DNA of 64,000 bases from Glycine soja (lineage: Eukaryota; Streptophyta; Magnoliopsida; Fabales; Fabaceae). A model generated the notes under the pieces. It saw nothing but the letters and a program-made list of their open reading frames with translations. It did not search any database and was not told the origin of the DNA. Position 1 is the first letter of the stretch. Each line of letters opens with the position of its first letter. Below, piece after piece: positions 1-11,705 of the stretch. The stretch spans positions 25,224,388-25,288,387 of the forward strand of contig NC_041006.1 of assembly GCF_004193775.1 (NCBI RefSeq). The letters are read 5' to 3'. Position numbers and translations under genes: made by a program.

Positions 1-500
1 TTGTCCTAGAATTCGAAGTTCCTCCATAACATCCTTATGAGCTCATGGTGGATGAGTTATGGTTCATTGAAGTAGCATTTTGCACCGCATAAAAGCAAGG
101 TCTCATGAAGCTTGAGACCAACTTTCTCCAGTTTGTTTATGTGGAAGAAGTGCTCAATGTGTATGGTGGGCTCTCCATCAGTATGAAAGATGGTTATCTA
201 TATAGAAGGGAAGCTCATCTCTTGGGGTGCACTTTCAGAAGGCATGTTGAGTTTTTGAATTAGGGTTTGCATGATGAGTTTTCTGGTTGTTTTTTGAGAG
301 ATATGTGCAAGAGATTTAAATATGGAAAGAAGACTGTTACTGATATGTGCATAATATAGGGAGAAGAAAGATGAATATGGACGATTTTCTTAGGCTTTTG
401 AAGAGAATTTAACAAGTCTATTACTCAAGCACCAACTTAGCAGAGCACACAATACATTTCTTACTTTAAAACATTGTAATGCATTTAGTGTGTAAATATG
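1..500. other. Left flank, no recognisable gene
   Basis: AT-rich sequence with scattered stops in the frames I read. It may be an old element fragment, but I recognise no domain. The last five bases (ATATG, 496-500) are one half of the target duplication of the adjacent LTR element. Confidence 0.4.
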
Positions 501-1573
501 TGATCGAGGCTATACCCGAATCAAATAAACATTAAAAATGCAGTATCTAAGAAGTGATCCTAGGTCGTCTCCCAACGAGCAGTGGTCAACCAAACGTTCA
601 TAATAGATAGTAATAAAACAGTAACAAATTGGGGGGGGGGGGGGTTGTTTGTTTTTGTAAATTAAAGAGCAAACAAATTTGAATAAGAAAATAATAAAAT
701 TAAAACATGTTGTTTCCCCTTGATTCACAAGCAAGTCTCTTATCCTAGGTTACGAGAATTTATCCTTAATCAGTTCAACCACTTAATCCAACCCTAAATT
801 AAATTACTAAGCGAAAATTAACATAAGGTTGTCATTATGTGATTAAGCAACACATACACCAATTAATCATGAACGAAACTGATCATTAAGCATGAACGTA
901 AATTAAGCGCAGAGACAATTAATCAAGCACTAAGCATACATGGATTATTAGCAACAAATACAGAGTAATTGGTGAAGAGGAAAAACTGATCAGAATTCAA
1001 TAGTAATAACAAAACCTCAAAGAGAGCTGTGCTTGATCCTGAAGAGAAAACAACGCTGGAGACTTAGCCTTCCATTAATCAGTAGAAAATGAAATTGTAG
1101 ATTGAAGCAGAAACGAAATTACAGAAAATGAATTTTATTCTACATGAACAGTGCGCATGAATAGTAAAAACTGGAATTCTAAAACCCTCAAATTATTCTC
1201 CTCTTTGAAAAACTCTTTAAACTAAAACCCTGGTGCTGTTATATAGGTTCGCAGCCCCAGAGCTTACAAATCTGTTTTAAGTCCAAGCCCATAAATAAAA
1301 TAAAATCTGAACAAGATAAGATAAGATTGAATGAAATAAAATCTAGATGAAATAAAATCTAGATGAAATAAAATCTGATAAAATAAAATTGTCTGCTTTC
1401 TTCAAGTCCAAGCCTAATTGCTTATAATTCTCCTGAAATTAAATTAAAAACACAAAATTAGACAAGTAGGCCCAAATGATAAAACTGCATAATTAATTTG
1501 ACAATTAAGACTAATCAGTAATTAAAATGGTGACAAAAAGGGTTAAGAAATAGGAGAAAATAATGACACATCA
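501..1573 (-). repeat. 3' LTR of the non-autonomous element
   Basis: Reverse orientation of the TGATGTG...CTCGATCA LTR family. It holds a run of 14 G (631-644) and a short AT-rich tandem region (about 1310-1385, units of GAAATAAAATCTAGAT type). It is about 30 bases shorter than its partner at 2961-4061, mainly in the tandem region. Confidence 0.88.
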
Positions 1574-1590
1574 AATCCCCCCACACTTAG
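1574..1590 (-). other. Polypurine tract
   Basis: Read on the minus strand, a TAAGTGTGGGGGGATT-like purine tract directly abuts the 3' LTR, the expected position for plus-strand priming of an LTR retrotransposon. Confidence 0.7.
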
Positions 1591-2938
1591 CCTTTTGCAC
1601 TCCTGGGCAAAATCATAAAGCAAAGCAAGGAACAAATCCAGAGACATTCAAGAGAAACAAACAAACACAAAAACAATTACATATTTCTCAATGAATCTCA
1701 AGGAATGGGTAACATCCAACACGTAGAGAGTTAAAGAATCAAGGTAGTCGTGAAAATCATCCAAGCATCTCAAACATGGCAAGATAGTCAATCAGCTTAA
1801 GAATGAAAAGTGATAAAGCCTCATATGATATGCACTCTATCTCTCAAGTGTCTAGACTACTGTTTACTCTCAGAGCACCCATGAAAACAAACACCACATA
1901 GACTTGGCAAGACTCTAAAATTGACAACCACACCACAAACACATGCACATAAGGATCAAAAGGTCCTTTAAGGTTGTAATGGGGCCAAGGATAAGGTAGA
2001 GGAAAGTATGTGATAAGTAGCTAAAACCCAAAGGAATAGAGGAGCAATGAGGAATAAGTGAGAACTAAGAAAAAGTAGTAAACCCCAAAACCAAAATTAA
2101 AAATTAAGCATAAAAAGTAAACCCAAAACAAAATCAACCAAGTCCTCAAACCAATCCAAGTCTTCAAACCAAGATCTCATTTATTCAACTTCATTCTTTT
2201 TCTATTTTTTTCATTTCTTTTCATTTTTTTTTGAACGTGAACAGTAACAATTGAAAGCAATTGAAAAATAAAGCAACAATTAGGAAATATATGTATATAC
2301 ATCAAGCATGGCCAAAATACATCATCAAGCATGGCCAACAAAAACATATCATCTAATGAAACATACCCCCCCACACACACTTATTCCCAAAACAATTCCA
2401 AAGCTCCAAAATTCCTTAAGGATAGGGTGAGATCATGGTTTTTCACTTAAGGCTTGTAATGAGCTTCAAAACAAAGAAAGGGGAACATAGGCTCAAAGGG
2501 GCTATCAAAGGAATTAATTCAAGGTAGGCTCATTTGGCTAGAGGCTTATAAGAACAAAATGCCTAAGTCATCTCCTAACATGCATGTGAAGCAAGAAGTA
2601 TCAACAAGAGTCAAGCCAAGGCTATTGTGCAAGCAATCAATGGGGCAAAACACACCGAATAAAATAAATGATGATGGCTCAAATTCTCACCAAGGGTAAA
2701 TCTATCACTTTCAATTCAAACTTTCAAAATTAACTTGACATGTAAAGAAAAACAAGAATTTCCATTCACAAAATGCCAAGAAACTCCTATTTCAAAAACA
2801 ATTACCCATTATCTGTACATAACCCAAAATTCAAAGAGAAACATGCAATGTTGTACACAAAACATAAAACCAAAATAACAAAATTAACATATAAAACCTA
2901 ACAAAATTAAACTAGAAAACCCCAAATGAAGAACAATC
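1591..2938 (-). other. Non-coding internal region of the non-autonomous element
   Basis: No retroviral domain is present. The text is reverse-complementary to the 3' UTR of the Athila-type element at about 22.8-24.2 kb, for example the stretch mentioning TTGCTTGCACAATAGCC. It probably carries packaging or expression signals. Short open frames here are accidental. Confidence 0.75.
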
Positions 2939-2956
2939 TCCCCAGCAACGACACCA
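2939..2956 (-). other. Primer binding site, tRNA-Asp type
   Basis: On the minus strand this reads TGGTGTCGTTGCTGGGGA, four bases inside the 5' LTR. It matches TGGCGCCGTTGCCGGGG, the complement of a plant tRNA-Asp 3' end, with only C to T changes typical of methylated-C decay. The same spacing (AATT) is seen in the full element at 16211-16232. Confidence 0.8.
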
Positions 2957-2960
2957 AATT

Positions 2961-4061
2961 TGATCAAGGCTGTACCTGAATCAAATAAATATTAAAAATG
3001 CAGTATCTAGGAAGTGATCCTAGGTCGTCTCCCAACGAGCAGTGGTAAACCAAACGTTCATAACAGATAGTAATAAAACAGTAACGAATTGGGGGGGGGG
3101 GTGTTTGTTTTTGTAAATTAAACAGCAAGAAAATTTGAATTAGAAAATAACAGAATTAAAACATGTTGTTTCCCCTTGATTCACAAGGAAGTCTCTTATC
3201 CTAGGTTATGAGAATTTATCCTTAATCAGTTCAACCACTTAATCCAACCCTAAATTAAATTACTAAGCAAAAATTAGCATAAGGTTGTCATTATGTGATT
3301 AAGCAACACATACACCAATTAATCATGAATGAAACTGATCATTAAGCATGAATGTAAATTAAGCACAGAGACAATTAATCAAGCACTAAGCATGCATGGA
3401 TTAATAGCAACAAATACAGAGTAATTGGTGAAGAGGAAAAACTGATCAGAATTCAATAGTAATAACAAAACCTCAAAGAGAGTTGTGCTTGATCCTTAAG
3501 AGAAAACAATGCTGGAGACTTAGCCTTCCATTAATCAGTAGAAATCGAAATTGTAGATTGAAGCAGAAACGAAATTGTAGAAAATGAATTTTATTCTATG
3601 TGAACAGTGCGCATGAACAGTAAAAACTAGAATTCTAAAACCCTCAAATTATTCTCCTCTTCAAAAAACTCTCTAAACTAAAACCCTGGTGCTGTTATAT
3701 AGGTCCTCAGCCCCAAAACTTACAAATCTATTTTAAGTCTGAGCCCATAAATAAGATTGGATGAAATAAAATCTAGATGAAATAAAATCTGGATAAGATA
3801 AGATTAGATTGGATGAAATAAAATCTAGATGAAATAAAATCTAGATAAGATAAGATTTGATAAAATAAAATTGTCTGCTTTCTTCAAGTCCAAGCCCAAT
3901 TCTGGATTCAAGCCTAATTGCTTATAATTCTCCTGAAATTAAATTAAAAACACAAAATTAGTCATGTAGGCCCAAATGCTAAAACTGCATAATTAAGACT
4001 AATCAGTAATTAAAATGGTGACAAAAAGGGCTAAGAAATAGGAGAAAATAATGACACATCA
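2961..4061 (-). repeat. 5' LTR of the non-autonomous element
   Basis: Partner of 501-1573. It contains an 11 G run (3091-3101) and an expanded AAATAAAATCTAGATGA-type tandem stretch (about 3750-3865). It ends at TGACACATCA, followed by the ATATG duplication. Confidence 0.88.
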
Positions 4062-4084
4062 ATATGTATGAGTACGCCCAGTCT

Positions 4085-4610
4085 TAGGTCGTCCAGTCAT
4101 GCAAATGTAGTAATTTAGGTGTCTTTGGATGATGAATCCCGTTTTATTACAATGTTATATGGATCATTCTTTCACAAAGTCTAATACCACTTGATTTCTT
4201 AATAAAATCATCATGTCATTAGAAAGGGGTTTTGTAAAGATACAATAAGATGATTTTCAATGGTTACAAAATGTAGATCCACTGTCCCTTTTTGAACATG
4301 GTCTTTAAGAAAGTGATGTTTAATTTCTATATGCTTTGCTCTAGAATTCAAAGTAGGGTTTTTGGATAGACTTATCACTGCTTTGTTATCTTAGTAGATA
4401 GAAATTCTGCTTGCAAAGATGTTGTAGTCTTCTAGTTAATTCTTGATCCATATCAATTGAGTACAACAACTTGCAGCTAACATGTATTCAACTTCTGCAA
4501 TGGAGAATGTTATTGATTCTTGCTTCTTAGAAATCCAAGTGACAAGATTTCCACCAATGAAGTGGCAGCTTCTATTGGTACTTTTTCTCTCAAGTTTATC
4601 ACCAACAGAG
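4085..4610 (-). pseudogene. Ty1/copia RNase H fragment
   Basis: Minus-strand translation gives the copia RNase H end KHIEIKHHFLKDHVQKG (about 4275-4325), followed by a TVDLHFV stretch. Upstream of it lie remnants like [14 protein letters not shown] and AEVEYMLAAS (about 4470-4560), the hallmark RNase H segments of copia Pol. The frame is broken by several stops. The segment is joined directly to an RT N-terminal piece at 4626, so most of RT is missing between them. Confidence 0.75.
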
Positions 4611-4625
4611 TCAACATTAAATTAG

Positions 4626-4930
4626 GGAATTCACTTTTTACATCCATTTGATATATCTTTATTTTATTACGATCTACAAATGACAATAAAATGTGTATTG
4701 CCTCTATACGTGAAACATGAGCATAAGTTTCAATAAAATCTATACCATATTGTTGGGAGTAACCTTTGGCAACTAACCTTGCCTTGTTCCTCACAACTTT
4801 ATCCACCTCGTCTAGCTTATTTTTGAATGCCCATTTGGCACCCACTTCCTTCTTTCCTTTGGGTAGTTCCATAAGCTTCCAAATTTCATTCTTTTGAAAT
4901 TTGTCAAGTTATTCTTGTATAGCCTTGACC
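4626..4930 (-). pseudogene. Copia RT N-terminal segment, duplicate A
   Basis: Encodes the start of the copia reverse transcriptase ([18 protein letters not shown], then [18 protein letters not shown] and [10 protein letters not shown]). It is a 305-base direct duplicate of 5457-5761, with about 20 differences and no length change. After KSEF the reading runs into RNase H sequence rather than the rest of RT, so this copy is chimeric. Confidence 0.8.
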
Positions 4931-5250
4931 TTGCACATAAGCAAACACTGAACATAATGTTAGGTCTGGATGTTGTTCTGAGGGTTGTCCACCTTGTTGG
5001 ATTCCTTGTCCAATCCAAGATATGTGGTTGGATGCATAGGTGTTTTCATCTCCTTTCATCATGCATGTTAAACTTCTTCTGCAGCTCCTTCACGTACTCG
5101 GTTTGATGAATCTATATTGCAAGGTTTGTTTGTTTGACCTATCATGTTCATTTCAAATTCAATCTACATTAACTTAGAGAATTCCTCACACAAAGGTTCA
5201 TTAGTAGCACAAAAGACAGTATCATCATCATAAACTTGAACTAATATAAA
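4931..5250 (-). pseudogene. Degenerate copia Pol linker between duplicates
   Basis: Lies between the two RT duplicates. Minus-strand frames show broken pol-like text and no clean domain. I cannot tell whether it is Pol or foreign filler brought in with the rearrangement. Confidence 0.35.
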
Positions 5251-5800
5251 TTAAGAGTCATAGTTTTTGTGGAACATAGTTGTATCTACTTTCCTTCTTT
5301 CAAAACTATTTTCTAAAATAAATGAACTGAGTTTTTCAAACCAAGCTCGAGGAGCTTGTTTCAGTCCATACATGACTTTATTTAGTTTGGGAAATGTATC
5401 ACTCTCAAACCCAAAAGGTTGTTCTACATAGACTTCCTCTTGAATGAGTACATTAAGGAATTCACTTTTTACGTCTATTTGATATATCTTCATTTTATTA
5501 TGAGCTATAAATGACAAAAAAATGTGTATTGCCTCTATACATGAAACATGAGCTTAAGTTTCTGTAAAATCTATACCATATTGTTGGGAGTAACCTTTGG
5601 CAACTAACCTTGCCTTGTTCCTTGCAACTTTATCCACCTCGTCTAGCTTGTTTCTAAATACCCATTTGGCACCCACTTCCTTCTTTCCTTTGGGTAGTTC
5701 CATAAGCTTCCAAATTTCATTCTTTTGAAATTGGTCAAGTTATTCTTGTATGGCCTTGACCCAGTGTTCATCTTCCATAGCATTATTTATGCTTTTGGGT
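5251..5800 (-). pseudogene. Copia RT, duplicate B plus palm segment
   Basis: Contains the RT N-terminal segment (5457-5761) in normal order with the following palm motif: IYQIDVKSEFLNVLIQEEVYVEQPFGFES, broken here as IYQIDVKSEFLNV and then EVYVEQPFGFES, followed by NKVMYGLKQAPRAWFEKL. The YGLKQAPRAW motif is diagnostic of Ty1/copia RT. Downstream catalytic YVDD sequence is degraded (5200-5250 still suggests a VQVYDDDTVF-like string). Stops interrupt it near 5520-5560. This is a relic, not an active polymerase. Confidence 0.85.
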
Positions 5801-5951
5801 TCTATTTCAAAATATTAGTGTTGTATGGCCTTGATTTCTGATTGATGCTCTTTTTTGGACTCTGGTTGAGAGATCAACAATAATTTTTGACTTTCTGGAT
5901 GATTCTACTTGAGTGATCATCCAGTTGGTTCCCTAACTTCTTGATGGTTAT

Positions 5952-6341
5952 CTAGTGTCTGATTTGATGTGTCTGACTGGTTATTAAGGGTTTGATTACA
6001 TCATTCAATTTAAGATCTACACAAGACTCATTCAACTTTGTTATTTTTGTATTAGGCTTAGTCTCATTAAACATCACAAGGATTGCTTCTTCTAATACCA
6101 AGGTTCTAGAGTTGTATACTCTATATGCCTTAGATGTTTCAAAGTATCCAAGCAATGTTCTAATATCACTCTCGGAATCAAACTTTCCCAAGTTTTCCTT
6201 AGTGTTTAAGATGAAACATTGACATACAAATGGATGGAAGTATGAAATGTTGGGTTTGCATCCTTTCCACAATTCATAAGGAGTCCTTTTCAGAATTAGA
6301 CTAATGTAAATTTTGTTTTGTAAATAGCAAGCAATATTCAC
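5952..6341 (-). pseudogene. Copia integrase C-terminal part
   Basis: The minus-strand frame starts in the LNIACYLQNKIY segment and shows KRTPYELWKGCKPNISYFHPFVCQCF, here split as KRTPYELWKGCKPNISYF and HPFVCQCF. This is the conserved copia integrase stretch after the DDE core (usually TPYELWKGRKPNISHFHPFG). It continues through a GYFETSKAYRVYN segment, the usual linker toward RT. It adjoins the integrase core piece at 6345-6837 in a different frame. Confidence 0.85.
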
Positions 6342-6344
6342 TGT

Positions 6345-6900
6345 TCAGCTCAAAAGTGCTTGGTTCCTCTCAACTATAACATGTTTTTGTGTTCTAGGGA
6401 TTGAGAAGTTGTGAAGAATACCTTTCTCTTCATAGAATAAATGAAAATTTTCATTTTCAATTTCCCCACCATGATCTCTTTTGATTGAAGTAATGCATAC
6501 TCCTTTTTCATTTTGAATCCTTTTTGCAGAATTTAAATAAGACTTCAAAGGACTCATCTTTGTGAGCAAGGAACATTACCCATGTCCATCTTGAGTAGTC
6601 ATCCATTACTATTAGACCATATCTTTTTCCACTAACAGAGGTTGTTCTAGTTGGGACAAACAAATCAAGATGTAACAATTTAAGAGGTCTTGAGGTGGAA
6701 ACAATGTTCTTGCTAGAAAAAGATTTTTTAGCTTGTTTCCCTTTCTGAAATGTTTCACGAAGAAAATCATCCTTGATTGACAACCTTGGTAATCCTTTTA
6801 CGAGGTCATGCTTCTGTACCTTTGAGATTAACTTCAACTTGGCACGTCCAAGCTTCTTATGCCATACCCAATGATTTTCTTTGATAGATAACAGGCAAGT
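6345..6900 (-). pseudogene. Copia integrase zinc finger edge and DDE core
   Basis: Two overlapping frames give KPLKLLHLDLFVPTRTTSVSGKRY-like text (LLHLDLFVPTRT holds the first catalytic Asp) and YGLIVMDDYSRWTWVMFL (the DDYSRFTWV motif). The second frame carries IKRDHGGEIENENF (second Asp, usually IRSDHGGEFEN). The catalytic Glu region is degraded around 6345-6400. At least one frameshift separates the two halves, near 6540. Confidence 0.85.
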
Positions 6901-7348
6901 TACATTTTGATTTGTCAGCTCATTAAGATTACCTTTCCTCTTAGTAGAAAAAAGCTTAGTCCCATTTTTGTTTTAGACGACACACCTTCTCTCTTAAAGG
7001 AAAAATCATGTCCATTGTCACATAATTGGCTTATGCTAAGCATATTGTGTTTGAGCCCTTCAACGAAAAGAACATTATCTATTAGGGATGAATGCTTATT
7101 TTACCTACTCCAACTATCTTTCCTTTCTGATTTTCGTTGAAAGTGATTGTTCTACCATGCATAAGGGTCAGACATTGGAATATACACCTTTCTCCTGTCA
7201 TATGCTATGAGCATCCACGTTCAGGTACCATGCCTAGAGTGTCTTTCTTTTGGTTGAGGATATCTGCAATAGGAATTATTTTTCTTTTTAGGTACCAAAC
7301 CTTTTTGGCTCCTCTCTTGTTAGATTTGAAACAATTATTGGTAGATGT

Positions 7349-7961
7349 CTACAATTGGATGTCGTGTTCAATCTTTCCATAGAAATGGAAAGCAATAGTT
7401 TTATCATCATGATCATAAATTTCTCCTTCACATCCATGTCCAAATCTATCAGATGGACATCTATTAAATCCCAACAACTTGTCTAGTTTTTCAATGCCTC
7501 CGACAAATTTAGGTAGATTTTCTCTTAGAGAGATAATCTCTTGATGAAGTTTAACAACATCTTGAGGTTTCCCTTTGAGAGCCTTATTTTGTTCAAGCTT
7601 ATCATTTAAGAATTTCACAATTTTCTTGTCATTATCACATTCAATCCATAGATCATGTTTACTTGCCTCCAAGTTTTCATAATCATGATGAGCTTGTGAA
7701 CACTCTCTTCGTAGATCATGTCTTTGTTCATATAGGTGATCATGAAGTTCATTGAGTTGTTTCTGCTCAACTTGTAAGTCTTCCAATGGGTTTTCTTGCT
7801 TCTGAAGACTTTTCTTTAAGATCTTCAAAGGCATCACACTCTTGAGTGGAAAATTCTAAAGAACTGTCTACCTTTTCTTCATGTTTCCTTTGAAGTTGTT
7901 TATGATCTTTTGAGAGGTTTTTGAAATCTTTTCTTAAAATTTGATAGGCTTTGGACAACAT
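7349..7961 (-). pseudogene. Copia Gag C-terminal coiled-coil region
   Basis: Two overlapping minus-strand frames encode Glu/Lys/Leu-rich heptad text (for example HDLYEQRHDLRRECSQAHHD-type segments). This is the long coiled coil that follows the zinc knuckle in large soybean copia Gags. It ends with a FGHGCEGEIYDHDDKTIAFHF segment. A frameshift lies near 7770-7837. I place it in copia by position between a CCHC knuckle (8210-8250) and integrase (6837), not by a catalytic motif. Confidence 0.6.
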
Positions 7962-8199
7962 GGATGAATTTGAAAAAAGTTCATGATATGTTGATTGAAG
8001 AGTTTCAAGGTTATTTATATTTACCTTTTCATTTGATTATGATTATGATTCTTCTAATGTTGTGTCTGCTACTAGACAAAGGTTGGCTTCTTCTTCAGTT
8101 TCCTAATTAGATGATGAGTCGTCCAGATCTTCCCATATGATCATTAGTAGTTTCTTGTCCTTTGGCTTGAAGTATATTTTCTTGTCATTTGACTTGTCT

Positions 8200-9125
8200 A
8201 GGTTTGGACATTTTAACTTGAAGTGTCCTGGGTTTTTGCACTCATAACATATGATGGAACTCTTCTCCTTGTCCTTCCTTTCTCTATTTAACTTTTTTGT
8301 TGAGAAATTCTAGTTTGATACATTTTTCTTCTTACACATCCTTATCTTTCTTGATATGAAAGCCAGCTGATCATCCTCATCGGATCCTTCATCATTGGAT
8401 CTATATTGAAGGCTTTGGATGAGTTTTCAGATGTAGGTCTGGAGATGGATTCTTTGGATGCTAAGGTTGTTTTTTTTTGTGTTGTTAGATCCTATGAATT
8501 TCCCTTTTTAATTCCTTCGTCCTATTGAAGTTCTTGTTCATGAACTTTTAAGGTTCCAATTAGTTTTTCAATGGCCATAGAGTTTAGGTTCTTCACTGTT
8601 CACAAAGCTGTCACCTATGGTCTCCACTTTCTGGATAAACTTCTTAATATTTTGTCAATATTGTCATAATGATCAAAAGTTTTATTGAGACAACATAATT
8701 CATTTAATATAGTTTGGAAGCGTCCAAACATGGTTTGTATATCTTCTCCTTCTTCCATGGTGAAGAGTTCATACTTACGTGTTTACAAGATGAGCTTGTT
8801 ACACTTTACCTGTGATAAGCCTTCATATGTTAAGGCTAGTGTGTCACACATTTGCTTCTCATTTGTGTAGCTGTGAACTTTTGTATATTGTTCCTCTGAG
8901 AGAGCATATAACAGAGCATTTCGAGCTTTGGAGTTAAGCAAGAACCTCTATTTTTTAGCATTTGCCCATGAGGTTCTAGGAACTTCATTTAATTGCTCAT
9001 CCATTGGAATATGGTTGTCATTCTCTACAACATCCCAGAGATCAATATGAATATACTCAAAGTGAGATATCATACATTCCTTCTTCCATTTCTTTCATTT
9101 ATTAAGATCTTCCTTTTGTATTTGT
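8200..9125 (-). pseudogene. Copia Gag N-terminal region with CCHC knuckle
   Basis: Minus-strand frames show WDVVENDNHIPMDEQ (about 9040-9000), RNALLYALSEEQYTKVHS, and MFGRFQTILNELCCLNKTFDHYDN (8735-8665, cut here as FGRFQTILNEL). This is the UBN2/DUF4219 Gag pattern of plant copia elements. Further on, a CCHC knuckle CYECKNPGHFKLKCP is encoded at about 8209-8250. Several in-frame stops are present, so it is a relic. It begins immediately inside the putative LTR/PBS boundary at about 9160. Confidence 0.75.
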
Positions 9126-9149
9126 TAAAATACTCAACCTAAGATGTGA

Positions 9150-10250
9150 AACTTTGATGCCAACAAAAATAAAAAAATCACACTAAGGGGGTGGGGGGGG
9201 GGGGGGGGGGGGAGGTTGAATAGTGTGTTAGATAAACTTTTTGAATCTTTTCACAATGGAAGTGATTTATAAACAAAATAGTTCAGATCGTCCAGTGATA
9301 GGTAAGCTTTTTGGAAGTAGTAAAGGACTGTCGTCCAGTGATTTATAGACAACAGTTTTAAAGAAAACTTGTGTGCAAAGATGTGTAAAAAATATGCCTT
9401 AGAAATACTATGACAAGCTAAAGGAAAGTAGTAGAAACACTCAGTTTTATATCGGTCCACTCAACTTGAGCTACGTCTAATTCTCCTTTACTAACTAGTC
9501 AAGAGTTCCACTATTCAAACTGATTACAACAAGTATTCTATCCAGCCATTGTTGGCTTACAAGTATTCTCTAGGCCACTACCGATACAATCCTTAGACTC
9601 CATCTAAATCTAATACACCCAAGTATTATTTTATCACAAAGTCATTCTTGGCTTTCTCAAACAACTATTTGAAAATATAATTAGAAATTCTAACACTCAT
9701 AGAGTGTGTTTATAATGAAAAACTTATATCTCACAACACTACTTTGCTAGGCAAAAAGTAAAGTTTCTTAGCTTAGTGCTTCTCTCAAAACGATATCCCT
9801 TTGTTTCACTTTTCAATTCTTGGCTTGATCACTTTTCACGTTTTTTTCTTCATTTTTGAACGTTGAAATGAGTTGCCTTTTATAGTTGTTGGAGGAGTAG
9901 ATCTTCACTGGGATCAGTGCATTCAATATTTGACCGTTGTCAGTCTTTATGGTGTATTGACAGCTACAGGTGTTAATCTTTATAAATAAGGCAAGCTCTT
10001 CATGATTCCAGTAATGAATTGATCTTGAATAGATCCTTTCTAAATTTGTCTCAATCAGGCTAGATTTAAACGTTGGTTTAAATCAAGTAATAAAACATAA
10101 TCTAAAGTAGACTGTTTGTAACATGAACAAATCCACTCATTATTGGACTACACTATAAAAGATAGAAATATTTATGCAAGTGTTTAAGTGTCCATTTGGA
10201 CCCATGATAAAAGCATAGTGGATGATCCACTATTTTTCAATGTTTGTTCT
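9150..10250 (-). repeat. Probable 5' LTR and PBS of the copia relic
   Basis: Position upstream (minus strand) of the copia Gag suggests the LTR. At about 9145-9160 the minus strand reads TGGCATCAAAGTTTC, like the initiator tRNA-Met primer site TGGTATCAGAGC. The segment contains a 20 G run (9193-9212) followed by GTTGAATAGTGTG, and several CGTCCAGT motifs. I could not find matching ends or a target duplication, so the outer boundary is approximate. Confidence 0.45.
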
Positions 10251-10509
10251 ATTAGCAGCACATTGGACACTGAATGTTACTTTTTAAAAATAAGTACATA
10301 ATTGTATAATGGACGACAATAAAAAATTGAGCTGAAGTATAACAAGTTATAATCATAATGCTCCCATATGATGTGTCTTGTATTCTTACATGTATATCAT
10401 AAATAATCATAGATTTATATCTTTGTGATTCATCAAAATCAATAGGAATGAATGGATTGTCCAGTGATGGATGGTCCAGTTCTAACACATCCATTAACAG
10501 ACCTCTACT

Positions 10510-10770
10510 CTTTTGTGGCATGAACTATCCCTTTTGAAAAGTTCAAATGAAAATTTGTATGGAATTATTAATATAGGCATTTGGAATGTGGTGGTAAATG
10601 GTTACATAATTCCAACCCAAGAAAAGCCCATGAGTCCTTTTAAGTTGATGATGATTGCAAAGATGGACAAATTCAAAATGACGCACATGGAAGACTATGG
10701 GTAGTTGAAGGAGTGTATGGAAACAATTTTAGAGAGGTCCGATGCTATGGAAGCACCACATGTGGATGAT
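10510..10770 (+). pseudogene. Copia Gag start fragment, plus strand
   Basis: The plus-strand frame includes IGIWNVVVNGYIIPTQEK, close to the DLWDIVVNGYxxP pattern at the start of UBN2-type copia Gag. A stop follows at about 10702 and the frame continues as LKECMETILERSDAMEAP. It lies opposite to the relic at 4.1-9.1 kb, so it belongs to a different insertion or an inverted fragment. Confidence 0.5.
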
Positions 10771-11339
10771 CTTTAATCCATAGAAATTTACTCAGTAATC
10801 CATTAGGCTAATAATCAACATGCAAATAGTCTTAAAGAGCTTTAAGTTCACTCTGTTCACCATCTCTCAATGTTATACAAATAGGCAATCACACTCAAGA
10901 TCACAATTCAATGAACAAGTTCATAACTCTGTAGATCAATCAACTCAACTCAACTCAAATAAATCCCAAAAATTTAGAAAAAGTGGGACATATTAGTTTG
11001 TACTGGGTCAGACAAATATGAAAACACTCAAAAATTTATTAGTTTGTAATGTAATGTAGGCACTAAAAGAAACAGGCTAATAAAGGATTTCACTTAATCA
11101 TATTAAAACACTCAGAAAATAAGGGAACTTTTACCTATTTTTGTACCTTTTTTTTTCATTTAACTTTTTATTCCTTTTTTCCTTCTCTCTTTTTATTTGC
11201 TTTGGGGTAAAACATTTTTTTTCATCATCAACCCCTTTCTATTGATTTCACTTAAGAAAAGGAATTAGGATTTGTTCACAAACACAACTTGTAGTGTATA
11301 TTAGTTCCCCCATTTTTCCTCACATCAATAGTTCACGAC
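10771..11339. other. Intergenic, nothing recognised
   Basis: AT-rich with poly-T stretches. I see no domain, repeat or terminal motif that I can support, apart from a lone TTGTAGTG near 11291. Confidence 0.4.
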
Positions 11340-11705
11340 TATAAATAAGGCCTTCGATGATAGTTCTATAGGGCCTTCCATGATGATTTTTAACCATCAC
11401 GGAATCCACCGACATTGAATATGGATTGCTTTTGACAACGGTTTTAAAACCGTCATAGAATATATTTCATTTTTAAAAAAAAAAATCTTTTTCCATGTAG
11501 TTTTTTGACGATTTTTTTGAAAAACTGTCATAGAAAATGAAATTTCTATGACGATTCTCAAAAAATTGTCATAGAAAGCTCAACATCAATGATGTTTTTC
11601 CATAAAACCATCATTGAAGATGAACTTTCAATGACGATTTTCTAGATAATCGTCATTAACATTGAGATTTATATGATGATTTTCTGTAAACCATCATCAT
11701 TTTTT
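11340..11705. repeat. Array of imperfect palindromes (CACTA subterminal-like)
   Basis: Repeated short hairpins of the form TATGACGATTTT...AAAATTGTCATAGAAA and TCAATGACGATT...AATCGTCATTAA. Each is about 40-60 bases and alternates orientation. The layout resembles the subterminal binding-site arrays of CACTA elements, as seen clearly at 40671-41425. No flanking CACTA termini could be paired with it. Confidence 0.5.

Larger units (their letters stand above)
501..4061 (-). mobile_element. Non-autonomous Athila-type LTR element
   Basis: Two long direct LTRs (501-1573 and 2961-4061) flank a 1.39 kb non-coding internal region. Both LTRs begin TGATC and end ATCA on the + strand. The element is flanked by ATATG at 496-500 and 4062-4066, a perfect 5 bp target duplication, so this is one complete insertion. 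On the minus strand the 5' LTR is 2961-4061. The internal region keeps a primer site next to the 5' LTR and a purine tract next to the 3' LTR, but has no gag or pol. It matches, in reverse, the 3' untranslated region of the full element at 15071-25367 (the stretch around 22.8-24.2 kb). It is therefore an internal-deletion derivative that would have needed proteins in trans. Confidence 0.9.

Noticed and set aside
510..734. Open frame across the G run near 631
   Set aside because: It lies within an LTR and its PPPPP core is only the G homopolymer in reverse.
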